Shown here: positions 40,499 through 49,548 of the stretch, in pieces
Layout: each line of letters starts with the position of its first letter
Position numbering within the stretch: the first letter of the stretch is position 1
Source: Pseudomonas sp. stari2
GTDB lineage: Bacteria; Pseudomonadota; Gammaproteobacteria; Pseudomonadales; Pseudomonadaceae
Length of the DNA stretch: 64,000 nucleotides
Assembly (NCBI RefSeq): GCF_040760005.1
Contig: NZ_CP099760.1
Coordinates: 831,001 to 895,000, forward strand
Direction: 5' to 3'
Made by a program: the position numbers and the translations under genes
The notes under the pieces: generated by a model
Told to the model about the DNA's origin: nothing
The model's input: only the letters and a program-made list of their open reading frames with translations
Database searches by the model: none

Positions 40499-41764
40499 TC
40501 AGTTGCTCTTCACCGCATAATCCGGCTTCTTGTCGTTACCCGGAATGAACGGGCTCCAAGGCTGCGCACGGATCGGCCCTTCGGTCTGCCACACGACGTT
40601 GAACTGACCGTCGCTCTGGATCTCGCCGATCATCACCGGTTTGTGCAGGTGGTGATTGGTCTTGTCCATGGTCAGGGTGTAGCCGGACGGCGCGGCGAAA
40701 GTCTGGCCGCCGAGGGCTTCGCGGACCTTGTCGACGTCGGTGGATTTGGCTTTTTCCGCCGCTTGCGCCCACATATGGATGCCGACGTAAGTGGCTTCCA
40801 TCGGGTCGTTGGTCACCGCTTTGTCGGCGCCCGGCAGGTTGTGTTTCTTCGCGTAGGCTTTCCAGTCATCGACGAACTTCTTGTTCACCGGGTTCTCCAC
40901 CGACTCGAAGTAGTTCCACGCCGCGAGGTTGCCCACCAGCGGTTTGGTGTCGATACCGCGCAGTTCTTCTTCGCCCACCGAGAACGCCACCACCGGTACG
41001 TCGGTCGCTTTCAGGCCCTGGTTGGCCAGCTCTTTGTAGAACGGCACGTTGGAGTCGCCATTCACGGTGGAGATCACAGCGGTCTTGCCGCCGGCCGAGA
41101 ATTTTTTGATGTTGGCGACGATGGTTTGATAGTCGCTATGGCCAAACGGGGTGTAGACCTCTTCGATGTCTTTATCCGCTACGCCTTTGGAATGCAGGAA
41201 CGAACGCAGGATCTTGTTGGTAGTGCGCGGGTAGACGTAGTCGGTGCCGAGCAGGAAGTAGCGCTTGGCGCCGCCACCTTCTTCGCTCATCAGGTATTCA
41301 ACCGCCGGGATTGCCTGCTGGTTCGGCGCGGCGCCGGTGTAGAACACGTTCGGCGACATTTCTTCGCCTTCATATTGCACCGGGTAGAACAGCAGGCCGT
41401 TGAGTTCTTCGAACACCGGCAGCACCGATTTGCGCGACACCGAAGTCCAGCAACCGAACACCACCGCCACCTTGTCCTGCGTCAACAGCTGCCGGCCTTT
41501 TTCCGCGAACAGCGGCCAGTTCGACGCCGGGTCGACCACCACCGGTTCAAGCATCTTGCCGTTCACCCCGCCCTTGGCGTTGATCTCGTCGATGGTCATC
41601 AACGCCATGTCTTTGAGCGATGTTTCGGAGATCGCCATGGTGCCGGACAACGAATGCAGAATCCCGACCTTGATGGTCTCGGCGGCCTGTACCGTCCAGG
41701 TCATGCCCATCGCGGCAATGGATGCCGTGAGTGTGAAAGCCTTGATCAAACTGCGACGCTTCAT
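40499..41764 (-). CDS. urtA: Urea ABC transporter substrate-binding protein
   Basis: A 421-residue periplasmic binding protein of the FmdD/UrtA group. A signal with twin-arginine-like start (MKRRSLIKAFTLTASIAAMG, cleavage after VQA near residue 27) precedes AETIKVGILHSLSGTMAIS. Motifs TEGPIRAQPWSPFIPGNDKKPDY at the C terminus and VFGCWTSVSRKSVLP are characteristic of UrtA. The ATG at 41762-41764 is the natural start. First gene of urtABCDE-ureDA-GNAT2-ureBC, with a sigma-54 promoter upstream. Confidence 0.95.
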   Translation of the reverse strand: MKRRSLIKAFTLTASIAAMGMTWTVQAAETIKVGILHSLSGTMAISETSLKDMALMTIDEINAKGGVNGKMLEPVVVDPASNWPLFAEKGRQLLTQDKVAVVFGCWTSVSRKSVLPVFEELNGLLFYPVQYEGEEMSPNVFYTGAAPNQQAIPAVEYLMSEEGGGAKRYFLLGTDYVYPRTTNKILRSFLHSKGVADKDIEEVYTPFGHSDYQTIVANIKKFSAGGKTAVISTVNGDSNVPFYKELANQGLKATDVPVVAFSVGEEELRGIDTKPLVGNLAAWNYFESVENPVNKKFVDDWKAYAKKHNLPGADKAVTNDPMEATYVGIHMWAQAAEKAKSTDVDKVREALGGQTFAAPSGYTLTMDKTNHHLHKPVMIGEIQSDGQFNVVWQTEGPIRAQPWSPFIPGNDKKPDYAVKSN

Positions 41765-41829
41765 TGTGCGATCTCCACGAACGTTAAAGTTTTTTATGGT
41801 TGGCAGATGCGAACGACTGAAGGGTGTTT

Positions 41830-41845
41830 TGCAAGGGCTGTGCCC
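41830..41845 (-). promoter_or_regulatory. Sigma-54 promoter of urtA
   Basis: On the minus strand GGGCACA-GCCC-TTGCA: GG and GC dinucleotides correctly spaced, two mismatches in the -24 element. Predicted start about 41820, leader about 55 nt. Confidence 0.6.
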
Positions 41846-41937
41846 GGTCGGGTTTGGGCAGGAAAGTGTCGGTTTAGAGCGAATGCGCACGGAGTCGGCG
41901 CACCACGAGGGGACGTGTTGCATGCAAAGGTGCAGCG

Positions 41938-41962
41938 GGGTGCGCCAGATTGGGGCGCACCC
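41938..41962 (-). promoter_or_regulatory. Inverted repeat upstream of urtA
   Basis: GGGTGCGCC/GGCGCACCC with a 7-bp centre, about 120-140 bp upstream of the predicted urtA start. It could be an activator site (GGTGC half-sites as upstream of ureE) or a transcript-end hairpin of the neighbouring ABC operon start region; beside it is the palindrome TTGCATGCAA (41918-41927). Confidence 0.35.
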
Positions 41963-41969
41963 AGTGGAT

Positions 41970-42980
41970 TCAGCGGCGGCGCATCAGGCCGATGAAAAAC
42001 AGCCCGCCGAGCGCTGCGGTGGCGACGCCGATGGGCAGGTCTTCGGGGGCGATCAGCGTGCGGGCGGCGACGTCCACCCAGACGAGGAAAACGCTGCCGA
42101 GCAATACGCAGACTGGCAGCAGGCGCCGATGTTCAGCACCGATCAGACGCCGGGCAATGTGCGGCACCATCAAGCCGACAAAACCGATAGAGCCACTGAT
42201 CGACACCAGCACCCCGGTCATCAGCGAAGCGATCACGAACACCCGTAGACGCACCGCTCTAGCATTCAGGCCGAGGGTGACGGCGGTCTGTTCGCCGGCC
42301 ATCAAGGCGTTCAGCGGTCGGGCCATGCCCAGCAGTAGAGTCAACCCGAGCAACACGCTCAGTGCCGGCACGGCCAACAACTCCCAGCGCGCCAGACCGA
42401 GGCCGCCGAGCATCCAGAACATGACTGCCGAACTGGCCCGGTGATCGCCCATGAACAGCAGCAGGTTGGCGATCGCCATCATCACGAACGACACCGCCAC
42501 GCCGCACAGCAACAGGCGATCGCTGTCCAGCCGACCCTGACGGTTGGCGATGCCCAGCACCAGAAACATGCTCAACAATGCGCCGATGAACGCGGCAATC
42601 GGCAAGGTCAGCAGACCGACGATTTCACCGACGTGCAGTACCACGATCACTGCGCCGAGGGTGGCGCCGGAGGTGACACCGAGCAGGTGCGGATCGGCCA
42701 GCGGATTACGCGTCACCGCTTGCAGCACGGCACCGATCAACGCCAGCCCGGCGCCGACCAGTGCACCGAGCAGCGTGCGCGGCACGCGGATCAGCCAGAC
42801 GATGTGTTCCTGGCCGGCGCTCCAGTCCGGCGCGCCGAGGCCGAACAGTTTGTACAGCAGAATCCGCCCCACCACGTCCACCGGCACCCGCGCCGGGCCG
42901 AAGCCCAGCGACACCACGCACGACACCAGCAGCGCCGCGCCGAGGGCGATCAGCAGCCAGCCGTAACGACGATTGATCAT
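41970..42980 (-). CDS. FecCD-type ABC transporter permease
   Basis: A 336-residue permease of the iron-siderophore/haem/vitamin B12 type, with about nine or ten helices. Hallmarks: RVPRTLLGALVGAGLALIGAVLQAVTRNPLADPHLLGVTSGA, and late GSIGFVGLMVPHIARRLIGAEHR. It overlaps the upstream binding-protein gene by 4 bp. Third gene of the ATPase-binding protein-permease operon; the substrate (metal chelate or corrinoid) is not fixed by sequence. Confidence 0.9.
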   Translation of the reverse strand: MINRRYGWLLIALGAALLVSCVVSLGFGPARVPVDVVGRILLYKLFGLGAPDWSAGQEHIVWLIRVPRTLLGALVGAGLALIGAVLQAVTRNPLADPHLLGVTSGATLGAVIVVLHVGEIVGLLTLPIAAFIGALLSMFLVLGIANRQGRLDSDRLLLCGVAVSFVMMAIANLLLFMGDHRASSAVMFWMLGGLGLARWELLAVPALSVLLGLTLLLGMARPLNALMAGEQTAVTLGLNARAVRLRVFVIASLMTGVLVSISGSIGFVGLMVPHIARRLIGAEHRRLLPVCVLLGSVFLVWVDVAARTLIAPEDLPIGVATAALGGLFFIGLMRRR

Positions 42981-43924
42981 TCGCCGTGGAACCCTTTGGC
43001 CAGGGTTTCAACCGCCAGCACGTTGTCGATCCCTGGCGTGGCCTGCACGTAAGGGATGACGATGAAGCGCTGGTTCCTGATCGCGTCCACCGATTGCAGG
43101 GCCCTGTTCTTCAGCAGGAATTCAATCTTCTGCTCGGCGGTGATTTCGCTGTAGTCGACGATGACGATCACCTGCGGATTGCGCTCGACCACCGTTTCCC
43201 AGTTGACCCGCGTCCAGCTCGCATCGACGTCATCGAGGATGTTGCGCCCACCAGAAGCGTCGATCAGCGCTTGCGGCATGCCGAGGCGGCCGGAGGTCAT
43301 GGCGCGGTCTTCGCCGCTGTCGTACAGGAACACCCGCGGTTTCTCGGCGGGCATGTCTTTGCGGATGTCCGCGACCTGACTTTGCATGTCAGCGATCAGT
43401 GCGTTGGCGCGATCCTGCACATCGAAGATTTTGCCGAGGTTGCGCAGGTCGTTGTAGGTGTCTTCCAAAGTGGCAGCCGGACGCTTCATCACGAAGGCGC
43501 AGGACTCGGTCAGCTCATAGACGTTGATGCCCAGCGGTTGCAGGGTCTGCGGCGTGAGATCGCCGCCGACGCGCATGCCGTAATCCCAGCCGGCGAAGAA
43601 GAAGTCGACGTTGGCGTTGAGCAACGTTTCCACCGACGGGTACTTGGCTGCCAGCTCCGGCAAACCGTCGAGCAGCCACTGCATTTCCGGCGTCACAGAC
43701 TTCCAGCCACTGACGCCGCTGTAGCCGGCCATCTTCGACTTGAGGCCGAGGGCGAGCATCATCTGGGTCATATTGATGTCGTGGCTGACCGCGTGTTTCG
43801 GCGCTTCCTTGAAGGTCACTTCGCGGTTGCAGCTGTGGATCGTCAGCGGGTACTTCGTGGCCTCGGCAAAGGCTTGGGTGGTGCCCAGCAACAGAGCGAG
43901 GCAAAGCAAGGAACGCACAGTCAT
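42977..43924 (-). CDS. FepB/BtuF-type ABC substrate-binding protein
   Basis: A 315-residue periplasmic binding protein: signal peptide (LLCLALLLGTTQAFA, about residues 5-20), then the cluster A-2 fold (VTFKEAPKHAVSHDINMTQMMLALGL; PQVIVIVDYSEITAEQKIEFLL). It overlaps both neighbours by 4 bp. Unlike BtuF of E. coli it has a Cys in HSCNREVTF right after the mature N terminus. Metallophore or metal import seems likeliest, given the Zur-like box upstream of the operon; a cobalamin role is possible because cob genes lie 6 kb away. Confidence 0.86.
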   Translation of the reverse strand: MTVRSLLCLALLLGTTQAFAEATKYPLTIHSCNREVTFKEAPKHAVSHDINMTQMMLALGLKSKMAGYSGVSGWKSVTPEMQWLLDGLPELAAKYPSVETLLNANVDFFFAGWDYGMRVGGDLTPQTLQPLGINVYELTESCAFVMKRPAATLEDTYNDLRNLGKIFDVQDRANALIADMQSQVADIRKDMPAEKPRVFLYDSGEDRAMTSGRLGMPQALIDASGGRNILDDVDASWTRVNWETVVERNPQVIVIVDYSEITAEQKIEFLLKNRALQSVDAIRNQRFIVIPYVQATPGIDNVLAVETLAKGFHGE

Positions 43925-44709
43925 GGTCGGGTTATCCAGGTGATTCGCGGGTAGCCGTGGAGGGGGTGTGGATCGATCAATGCTTCGACGCCGAACACGT
44001 CGCGCAGCAATTCAACCGTGAGCACTTCTTGCGGGGTGCCGCTGGCGACGATGCGACCGTGGTTGATCACATACAACCGGTCGCAGAACGCGGCGGCCAG
44101 GTTCAGGTCGTGGATGCTCGCCAACGTGCCGATCTGCAGACGCTTGACCAGCTGCAGCAGCTCCAGCTGATAACGCGGGTCGAGGTGGTTGGTCGGCTCG
44201 TCGAGGATCAGCAGTTGCGGTTGCTGGGTCAGGGCGCGGGCCAGGATCACTCGCTGTTTTTCACCGCCGGACAACGTGGCGAACGCGTGATCTTCGAAGC
44301 CGTCCAGGCCCACGGACTTGAGGGCCTGAGTGGCGAGCTGGCGGTCTTGCAGCGTGTCGCCATCGAACAGGCGTTTGTGCGGCGTGCGGCCCATGGCGAC
44401 CACTTCTTCGACGCTCAGGCCGAAGGCATCGGGGAATTCCTGCAGGACCACGGCGATGCGTTGCGCACACCAGCGTGAGGATTGCTTCCAGACGTTGTGG
44501 TGCTCGAGTTTGACCTCACCGTGCTCCGGTTGACTGAAGCGGTAGGCGCAGCGCAACAGGCTGGTCTTGCCGCTGCCATTGGGCCCGATCAACCCGACGA
44601 ACTCACCGGCGGCCACTTGTAACGAGGCGTCACGCAGCTGGAACTGGTGATGGCAGCGGTCGTGGCCCAGGGGGGACCAGGCGAGATCGGTGAGGGACAG
44701 TGAGGTCAT
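43921..44709 (-). CDS. FepC/BtuD-type ABC transporter ATPase
   Basis: A 262-residue ATPase. Walker [21 protein letters not shown], signature [15 protein letters not shown], Walker [15 protein letters not shown]-loop [17 protein letters not shown] is typical of the FecE/BtuD class. First gene of a three-gene operon. The ATG at 44707-44709 gives [15 protein letters not shown]; the frame extends upstream through the promoter, so the later start is chosen. Confidence 0.9.
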   Translation of the reverse strand: MTSLSLTDLAWSPLGHDRCHHQFQLRDASLQVAAGEFVGLIGPNGSGKTSLLRCAYRFSQPEHGEVKLEHHNVWKQSSRWCAQRIAVVLQEFPDAFGLSVEEVVAMGRTPHKRLFDGDTLQDRQLATQALKSVGLDGFEDHAFATLSGGEKQRVILARALTQQPQLLILDEPTNHLDPRYQLELLQLVKRLQIGTLASIHDLNLAAAFCDRLYVINHGRIVASGTPQEVLTVELLRDVFGVEALIDPHPLHGYPRITWITRP

Positions 44710-44820
44710 GTGTTGTTCAGCTTGAAGTCCATGAAGTGAATCCGGCCGTTCCATCGCCCGCAGTCGGTCAGCGCAAAAGAAAGCCCGCAGCGTGGGCGGC
44801 GGGCAATGAGCTGAAATATG

Positions 44821-44833
44821 GTTATACAGTAAC
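44821..44833. promoter_or_regulatory. Zur-box-like palindrome upstream of the ABC operon
   Basis: GTTATACAGTAAC matches the remembered Zur core GTTATANTATAAC at 10 of its 12 defined positions and is preceded by GAAAT. On the minus strand it includes TATAAC, a plausible -10. It lies 112 bp before the ATPase start codon. Confidence 0.4.
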
Positions 44834-44900
44834 ACTTAAATCTGCCGAATATCAGGTCCGGCAGTTTAAGGACTTGTCTGAAACCTGCATCTCGCCAGTC

Positions 44901-46280
44901 TCATGATGAAGTTGAGGCAGATTCAGCTTGTCGGCCCAGACGCGACAGCAGCAGTCGATCCAGCACCCAAACCACCACCAGCGAAGCGCCCACCAGCGGA
45001 AACACCACCGCCAGCATCAGCATGATAGCCACCCCGATTTTCCATTTCGGTAGATCGTGGCGCAGCGGCGGAACACCGAACTTGCCCTGTGGCCGGCGCT
45101 TCCACCAGATCACCACGCCGCTGACGGCGCTGAGCAGGATCATCAGGCAGATCAGCAGCACGATGATCTGGTTGAAGGTGCCGAACATCTTGCCTTCATG
45201 GAGCATCACGCCGATCTCCGTAGCGCGGGCAACAGCACCGTACTGCTCGAAGCGCACATCGGCCAACACTTTGCCGGTGTACTGATCGACGTGCAGGGTC
45301 GCATCGTTGCGCGGATCGTCGGCGAACACGGCGATGGTGAACACGCCGGTGGCGGTGGTCGGCATCGTGATGCTGTAGCCCGGCTCGACCTTGCGCTCGA
45401 TGGCGATGTTCTGCACCTCTTGCAGGCTGATGATCGGCGCGGCGGGGCCGTGTTGCATGCCGCCGTGGGCCATGTGTTCGGCGTGGTCGCCGGACATCGG
45501 CATCGGCGTGTTTTCCATGGCCCACGGGACGGTCTGGCGGGCGGCGTTGTTGAGGCTGCCGGCCTCGACGTCGGAGGTCGGCACGTTGTTCCACATCGCC
45601 GCCGGGAACACGTTCCAGACCTGGGCGTACTGCTTGCCCCAGAAGCCGGTCCAGGTCATGCCGCTGAGCAGCATCACCAGCAGCAACGCCGCGCCCCAGA
45701 ATCCGGTAACGGCATGCAGGTCACGCCACAGCACGCGACCGCGACTGTTCAGACGTGGCCACAGAATCCCCGCGGCCTGGCCGCGCGGCCACCACAGGAA
45801 AACCCCGGACACCACCAGCACCACGCCCCAGCCGGCGGCCAGTTCGATCAATCGGTCACCGACGGTGCCGATCATCAGTTCGCCGTGGATCGCCCGGGCG
45901 AGCGCCTGCAGGTTCTGCTTGGCATCCTGCTCGCCGAGGATGTCGCCGTGGTACGGATCGACGAACACGTTCAGCTCATGGCCGGCATTCTTCACCACGA
46001 ATTGCGCGCTGCGTTCGGCGTTCGCGGGTGGCAGGTACTGGGTGACCTGGCCCTGTGGATAAGCGCTTTTGACCTTTTGCAGCAAGTCATCGGCCGGCAC
46101 GGTGTGATGCCCGGCGGGGACGTTCAGCAGGCTGCTGTACATCAGCGAATCAAGCTGTGGCTTGAACAAGTAAATGATGCCGGTCAGGGCCAGCATCACC
46201 ATGAATGGCGCGACGAACAATCCGGCATAAAAATGCCAACGCCAGGCCAGGTTGTAGAAGTTCGGTTTGGGCTGTTTCAT
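44901..46280 (-). CDS. PepSY-associated membrane protein of the copper module
   Basis: A 459-residue PepSY_TM protein with four or five membrane helices (RWHFYAGLFVAPFMVMLALTG at the N terminus, IQIIVLLICLMILLSAVSG-like segment near 380). Two PepSY-like periplasmic domains and a Met/His-rich loop (about 255-278: MENTPMPMSGDHAEHMAHGG) suggest copper binding. Such proteins are often metal-reduction or siderophore-handling partners of TonB receptors. A GTG directly precedes the ATG; the ATG at 46278-46280 has GGAG at ideal spacing. Last gene of the oprC operon. Confidence 0.82.
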   Translation of the reverse strand: MKQPKPNFYNLAWRWHFYAGLFVAPFMVMLALTGIIYLFKPQLDSLMYSSLLNVPAGHHTVPADDLLQKVKSAYPQGQVTQYLPPANAERSAQFVVKNAGHELNVFVDPYHGDILGEQDAKQNLQALARAIHGELMIGTVGDRLIELAAGWGVVLVVSGVFLWWPRGQAAGILWPRLNSRGRVLWRDLHAVTGFWGAALLLVMLLSGMTWTGFWGKQYAQVWNVFPAAMWNNVPTSDVEAGSLNNAARQTVPWAMENTPMPMSGDHAEHMAHGGMQHGPAAPIISLQEVQNIAIERKVEPGYSITMPTTATGVFTIAVFADDPRNDATLHVDQYTGKVLADVRFEQYGAVARATEIGVMLHEGKMFGTFNQIIVLLICLMILLSAVSGVVIWWKRRPQGKFGVPPLRHDLPKWKIGVAIMLMLAVVFPLVGASLVVVWVLDRLLLSRLGRQAESASTSS

Positions 46281-46359
46281 CACGAGTGCTCCGCTTGGCT
46301 TGGATCTTCTAGTTGTCTGGTGTCACTCGCTCCTCAAGGGGAGCGAGTGCCCTTGAGGG

Positions 46360-48480
46360 TTAGAAACTCATGTCCACCTTGGTCCAGAGCGTGCGCCCCG
46401 GTTCATTGATGGCTTGCGGGTCGTTGGCCGGGTAGCCGAACCCGGCGTTGCCCGCCAGGTTGAGGTGTTCGGCGTAAGCCTTGCCGAACAGGTTGTCGAC
46501 GCCGGTACTGACCTTCCAGTTTTTGTTGATCCGGTAGGCACCGTTGAGCGAGAACACGCCGAAGCCCGAACTCTTGTCGTAATCCTTGCCGACCACGTTG
46601 CCCTTGTTCTGGTCGATACGGTTTTGCGCGGCAACCACCCTCCACAGTGCGCCGGCGCTCCAGTTGTCTTCGCTGTAGGTCAGGCCGAAACGTGCATCCA
46701 GCGGCGGCATCTGCGGCAAGGCTTTGCCGTCGCTGCTGTTCTTGCCCCAGGCGTAGGCCAGGGTCGCATCGGCTTTCCAGTTGTCGTTGAGTTTGTAAGC
46801 GGCACCGAGTTCTCCGCCCATGATCCGCGCGTCGATGTTTTCGGCGCGGGAGGTGCTCATGCCCATCATTGTCGGGGTGTAGTCGAACAGGATGTAGTCG
46901 CGCACCACACCGATGTAGCCCGAGGCCCAGGCTTCGAGGTCGGCATCCTTGTAGTTCACACCGAAGTCGAGCTGGGTGGTTTTTTCCGGTTTGATCGAAT
47001 CGAATGCATTGACCGAGCCGGACGGTCCGGACTTGGGCGAGAACAGCTCCCAGTAATCCGGGAACCGCTGCGCATGGCCGAGGCCGGCGTAGAGCGTGGT
47101 CGGGCTGTCGGCCAGGTCATGCTCGTAACGCACGAAGCCGCTTGGCAGGGTGTCGGCGCGGGTATCGCCGGCGGTCGGGTTCGGCCGGGACATCATTCCC
47201 GAGCCGGTGGTCTGCCGATAATCCCTGGCCGAGGCACGGTCGATCCGGGCACCGGTGATCAGCCGGTCGCGGTCGGCGGCGTACCAGGTCATCTCGCTGA
47301 ATACACCGTAGTTATGGAAATCGGCGTCCTTGGTGTATGGCTGATCCTTGTAGGTATCGATGCCCATGCCGCTGCGCTGACGGTGTTCGTTGGTCTGCGC
47401 ATCGAGGCCGGTGATCAGCTGGATATCGGCCCAGCGCCAGGTGGCCTTGATCCGCGCGCCGAGGGTGCGACGGTCGACGTTGGACGCCATGGGACCTGCC
47501 ATCATCCCGGTGCCGGACGGCGTGCGCAGGGTGTAGTTGTCCATCACATGGTCGGCGTAGTTGTAGTAGACCTGGGCTTCGAGCTTCTCCAGCACGTCGG
47601 TGATGTTGGATTTCTCGAAACGCAGACCGAGGCTTTCGCGCAGGAATTGCGAGCCGTCCATGCCACGTCCGGCGTAGCGCGCCTCGCCGTCGCCCTTGCC
47701 GGCGGTGAGTTCGATCAGGGTGTCGGCGTCCGGGGTCCAGCCCAGCGCCACGTCGCCGTTCCACTTGTCATAGCGCGAGGCGACGGTGTCGTTATTGCCG
47801 TCGCGGTAGTCGTCGGAGTGCGCGGTATTGCCGATCACCCGCACGTAGCCCAGCGGTCCGCCGGCCGCCGCATCGACGACTTTGTCGAAGCGCCCGTTGG
47901 AGCCGGCCAGTACGCTGGCATTCACGCGGGTGCCGAGTTCGCCGAAGCTTTCCGGCTCACGGTCGAAGAGGATCGTGCCGGCGGATGCGCCCGGTCCGTA
48001 GAGCACGGTTTGCGGGCCTTTGATCACGGTGAGTTTGTCGTAGGTCTCGGGCGAGATGTACGAGGTCGGCGCGTCCATCCGGCCGGGGCAGGCGCCGAGC
48101 ATCATGCTGCCGTTGGTGAGGATGTTCAGGCGCGAGCCGAACATGCCGCGCAGTACCGGATCACCGTTGGTGCCGCCGTTGCGCACCAGGGCGAAGCCGG
48201 GAATCGTCTTCAGGTAGTCACCACCGTCGCTGGCCGGCACCGGTTGGCGTGGGTCTTTCGGGTTGGTGACGATGGTCAGCGGCGAGCTTGGGGCGATGGC
48301 GGTGATCACCGTCGGGCTCAGTTCTTCAGCGTGGCCGGCGTGTTCATCGGCGTGGACCAGCGGGGACAGCAGGACGCCGCAAAGGACGGCGGTAGCGTGC
48401 CTGAAACGGATGCGCGATTCGTTCAGGGCGAAGGACGCCGGGGCAGAACCCGAGCGTAGGACAGCAGAAAACCTGGACAT
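46360..48480 (-). CDS. oprC: TonB-dependent copper receptor OprC
   Basis: A 706-residue outer-membrane receptor. A long signal region (to about residue 45) leads to DEHAGHAEELSPTVITAIAP. The plug holds NGGTNGDPVLRGMFGSRLNI and the CxxxM-type copper motif GACPGRMDAPTSYI. The C-terminal barrel ends in TLWTKVDMSF with terminal Phe. Match to the OprC family is by these plug features and full length. Copper uptake is the known role. The ATG at 48478-48480 is preferred over one 12 bp upstream because it has GGAA at proper spacing. Confidence 0.9.
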   Translation of the reverse strand: MSRFSAVLRSGSAPASFALNESRIRFRHATAVLCGVLLSPLVHADEHAGHAEELSPTVITAIAPSSPLTIVTNPKDPRQPVPASDGGDYLKTIPGFALVRNGGTNGDPVLRGMFGSRLNILTNGSMMLGACPGRMDAPTSYISPETYDKLTVIKGPQTVLYGPGASAGTILFDREPESFGELGTRVNASVLAGSNGRFDKVVDAAAGGPLGYVRVIGNTAHSDDYRDGNNDTVASRYDKWNGDVALGWTPDADTLIELTAGKGDGEARYAGRGMDGSQFLRESLGLRFEKSNITDVLEKLEAQVYYNYADHVMDNYTLRTPSGTGMMAGPMASNVDRRTLGARIKATWRWADIQLITGLDAQTNEHRQRSGMGIDTYKDQPYTKDADFHNYGVFSEMTWYAADRDRLITGARIDRASARDYRQTTGSGMMSRPNPTAGDTRADTLPSGFVRYEHDLADSPTTLYAGLGHAQRFPDYWELFSPKSGPSGSVNAFDSIKPEKTTQLDFGVNYKDADLEAWASGYIGVVRDYILFDYTPTMMGMSTSRAENIDARIMGGELGAAYKLNDNWKADATLAYAWGKNSSDGKALPQMPPLDARFGLTYSEDNWSAGALWRVVAAQNRIDQNKGNVVGKDYDKSSGFGVFSLNGAYRINKNWKVSTGVDNLFGKAYAEHLNLAGNAGFGYPANDPQAINEPGRTLWTKVDMSF

Positions 48481-48564
48481 GACAATTTCCATCAAACAGT
48501 CGTAAACGACACGGCCGGCAGCCTGAAGCTGTCTTCTCAACCGTGTGCAATCAGAGGTGGGTGT

Positions 48565-48999
48565 TTACGCTGCGACGGGCGGGGCGCGGCTGCGGGCGCC
48601 AGGGAAGAAGGTCTGCCGGGCATGGCCCAGACGCGGGGAGGGTGGGGTGAAGGTGTTGACGTGGGCGATGCTGAACGTGGCAAAAGTGCCGCCACCGGTC
48701 AGCGCCGGGCAGTTGAACAGCAGGCTGCAGTAGCCGCATTTTTCCCACAGCACATGGTGGGCAGATTGCGGCGGGCAGTGCTCGGCCGAGGGTTTCGCTT
48801 CATGCGCGGAGTGATCCATGCCCGCCATATCCATGCTCATTGGCATGGATGTCGAGGCGTGCTGATCCATCGGCATCGACTGAGAAATCAGCGGGCCGAT
48901 GAAGATCATCAACATGGCGAACAGGGCGATCCAGCTGCCGCGTGTCAGGTGTTCGGTCTGACGGCGTTGCACGGATGCCCCGGCGCTGCGCGGGCGCAC
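48565..48999 (-). CDS. DUF2946 protein, Met/His-rich
   Basis: A protein of up to 144 residues with one membrane segment (IALFAMLMIFIGPLIS) followed by a run of Met and His (SMPMDQHASTSMPMSMDM, MDHSAHEAK) and a C-x-x-C pair (WEKCGYCSLLF), as in DUF2946 proteins of copper-responsive clusters. It starts with GTG; 48999 is the outer limit, and a GTG at 48972 with better Shine-Dalgarno spacing is an alternative. A copper-binding role is inferred from composition and neighbours. Confidence 0.78.
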   Translation of the reverse strand: MRPRSAGASVQRRQTEHLTRGSWIALFAMLMIFIGPLISQSMPMDQHASTSMPMSMDMAGMDHSAHEAKPSAEHCPPQSAHHVLWEKCGYCSLLFNCPALTGGGTFATFSIAHVNTFTPPSPRLGHARQTFFPGARSRAPPVAA

Positions 49000-49020
49000 G
49001 GGCGGAGTCTGCCGGAACGG

Positions 49021-49500
49021 TTATTGGGCGTGCGCGTGTTCCGGCATGTCCTGCGGTGGTTTCTTCTGCACGGCGACTTCGACCGTTACGTTACCGGCCT
49101 TTTCGAAATGCATCGTCAGCGGGAAGCGCTTGCCGTCGACCAACAGGCTGCGGTCGGTCGGATTCATCAGCATCACGTGATAGGCCATCGGCGCGAAGGT
49201 CACGTTTCCACCGGCCGGGATGGCCACGTTCGGCACTTGTTGCATCTTCATCAGATCGCCCTGCATCACGTGTTCGTGCAGTTCCGCTGTCGGGGCGATG
49301 GGCGAATCGACACTGAGCAGGCGGTCAGCGGTTTTGCCAGCGTTGTGAATGATGAAATACGCGGCAACGGTCGGTGCATTCGGCGGCAGTTCCTGCGACC
49401 ACGGGTGGGCGATTTCCAGCTCGCCGGCCTTGTATTCGTGGGCATGGGCGAAGCACGCAGGCAGCAACAGCGCAGCGATGACGATGAGTTTGTTCAACAT
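49021..49500 (-). CDS. Periplasmic copper chaperone PCu(A)C
   Basis: A 159-residue cupredoxin-like chaperone: signal peptide (IVIAALLLPACFAHA), then the mature domain starting HEYKAGELEIAHPW. The Cu(I) ligands of the family appear as HEHVMQGDLMKMQQV and MAYHVMLM (His/Met sets). It delivers copper to cytochrome oxidase or shuttles periplasmic copper. The C-terminal tail HAHAQ adds histidines. Between the two DUF2946 genes. Confidence 0.9.
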   Translation of the reverse strand: MLNKLIVIAALLLPACFAHAHEYKAGELEIAHPWSQELPPNAPTVAAYFIIHNAGKTADRLLSVDSPIAPTAELHEHVMQGDLMKMQQVPNVAIPAGGNVTFAPMAYHVMLMNPTDRSLLVDGKRFPLTMHFEKAGNVTVEVAVQKKPPQDMPEHAHAQ

Positions 49501-49548
49501 GGCAGTTCTCCAGAACGATTTGAAACGCAGGTCAAATGCGGGAACAAA

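Noticed and set aside
46414..48459. 681-codon plus-strand frame opposite oprC
   Set aside because: Antisense shadow of a TonB receptor with plug, barrel and terminal Phe.
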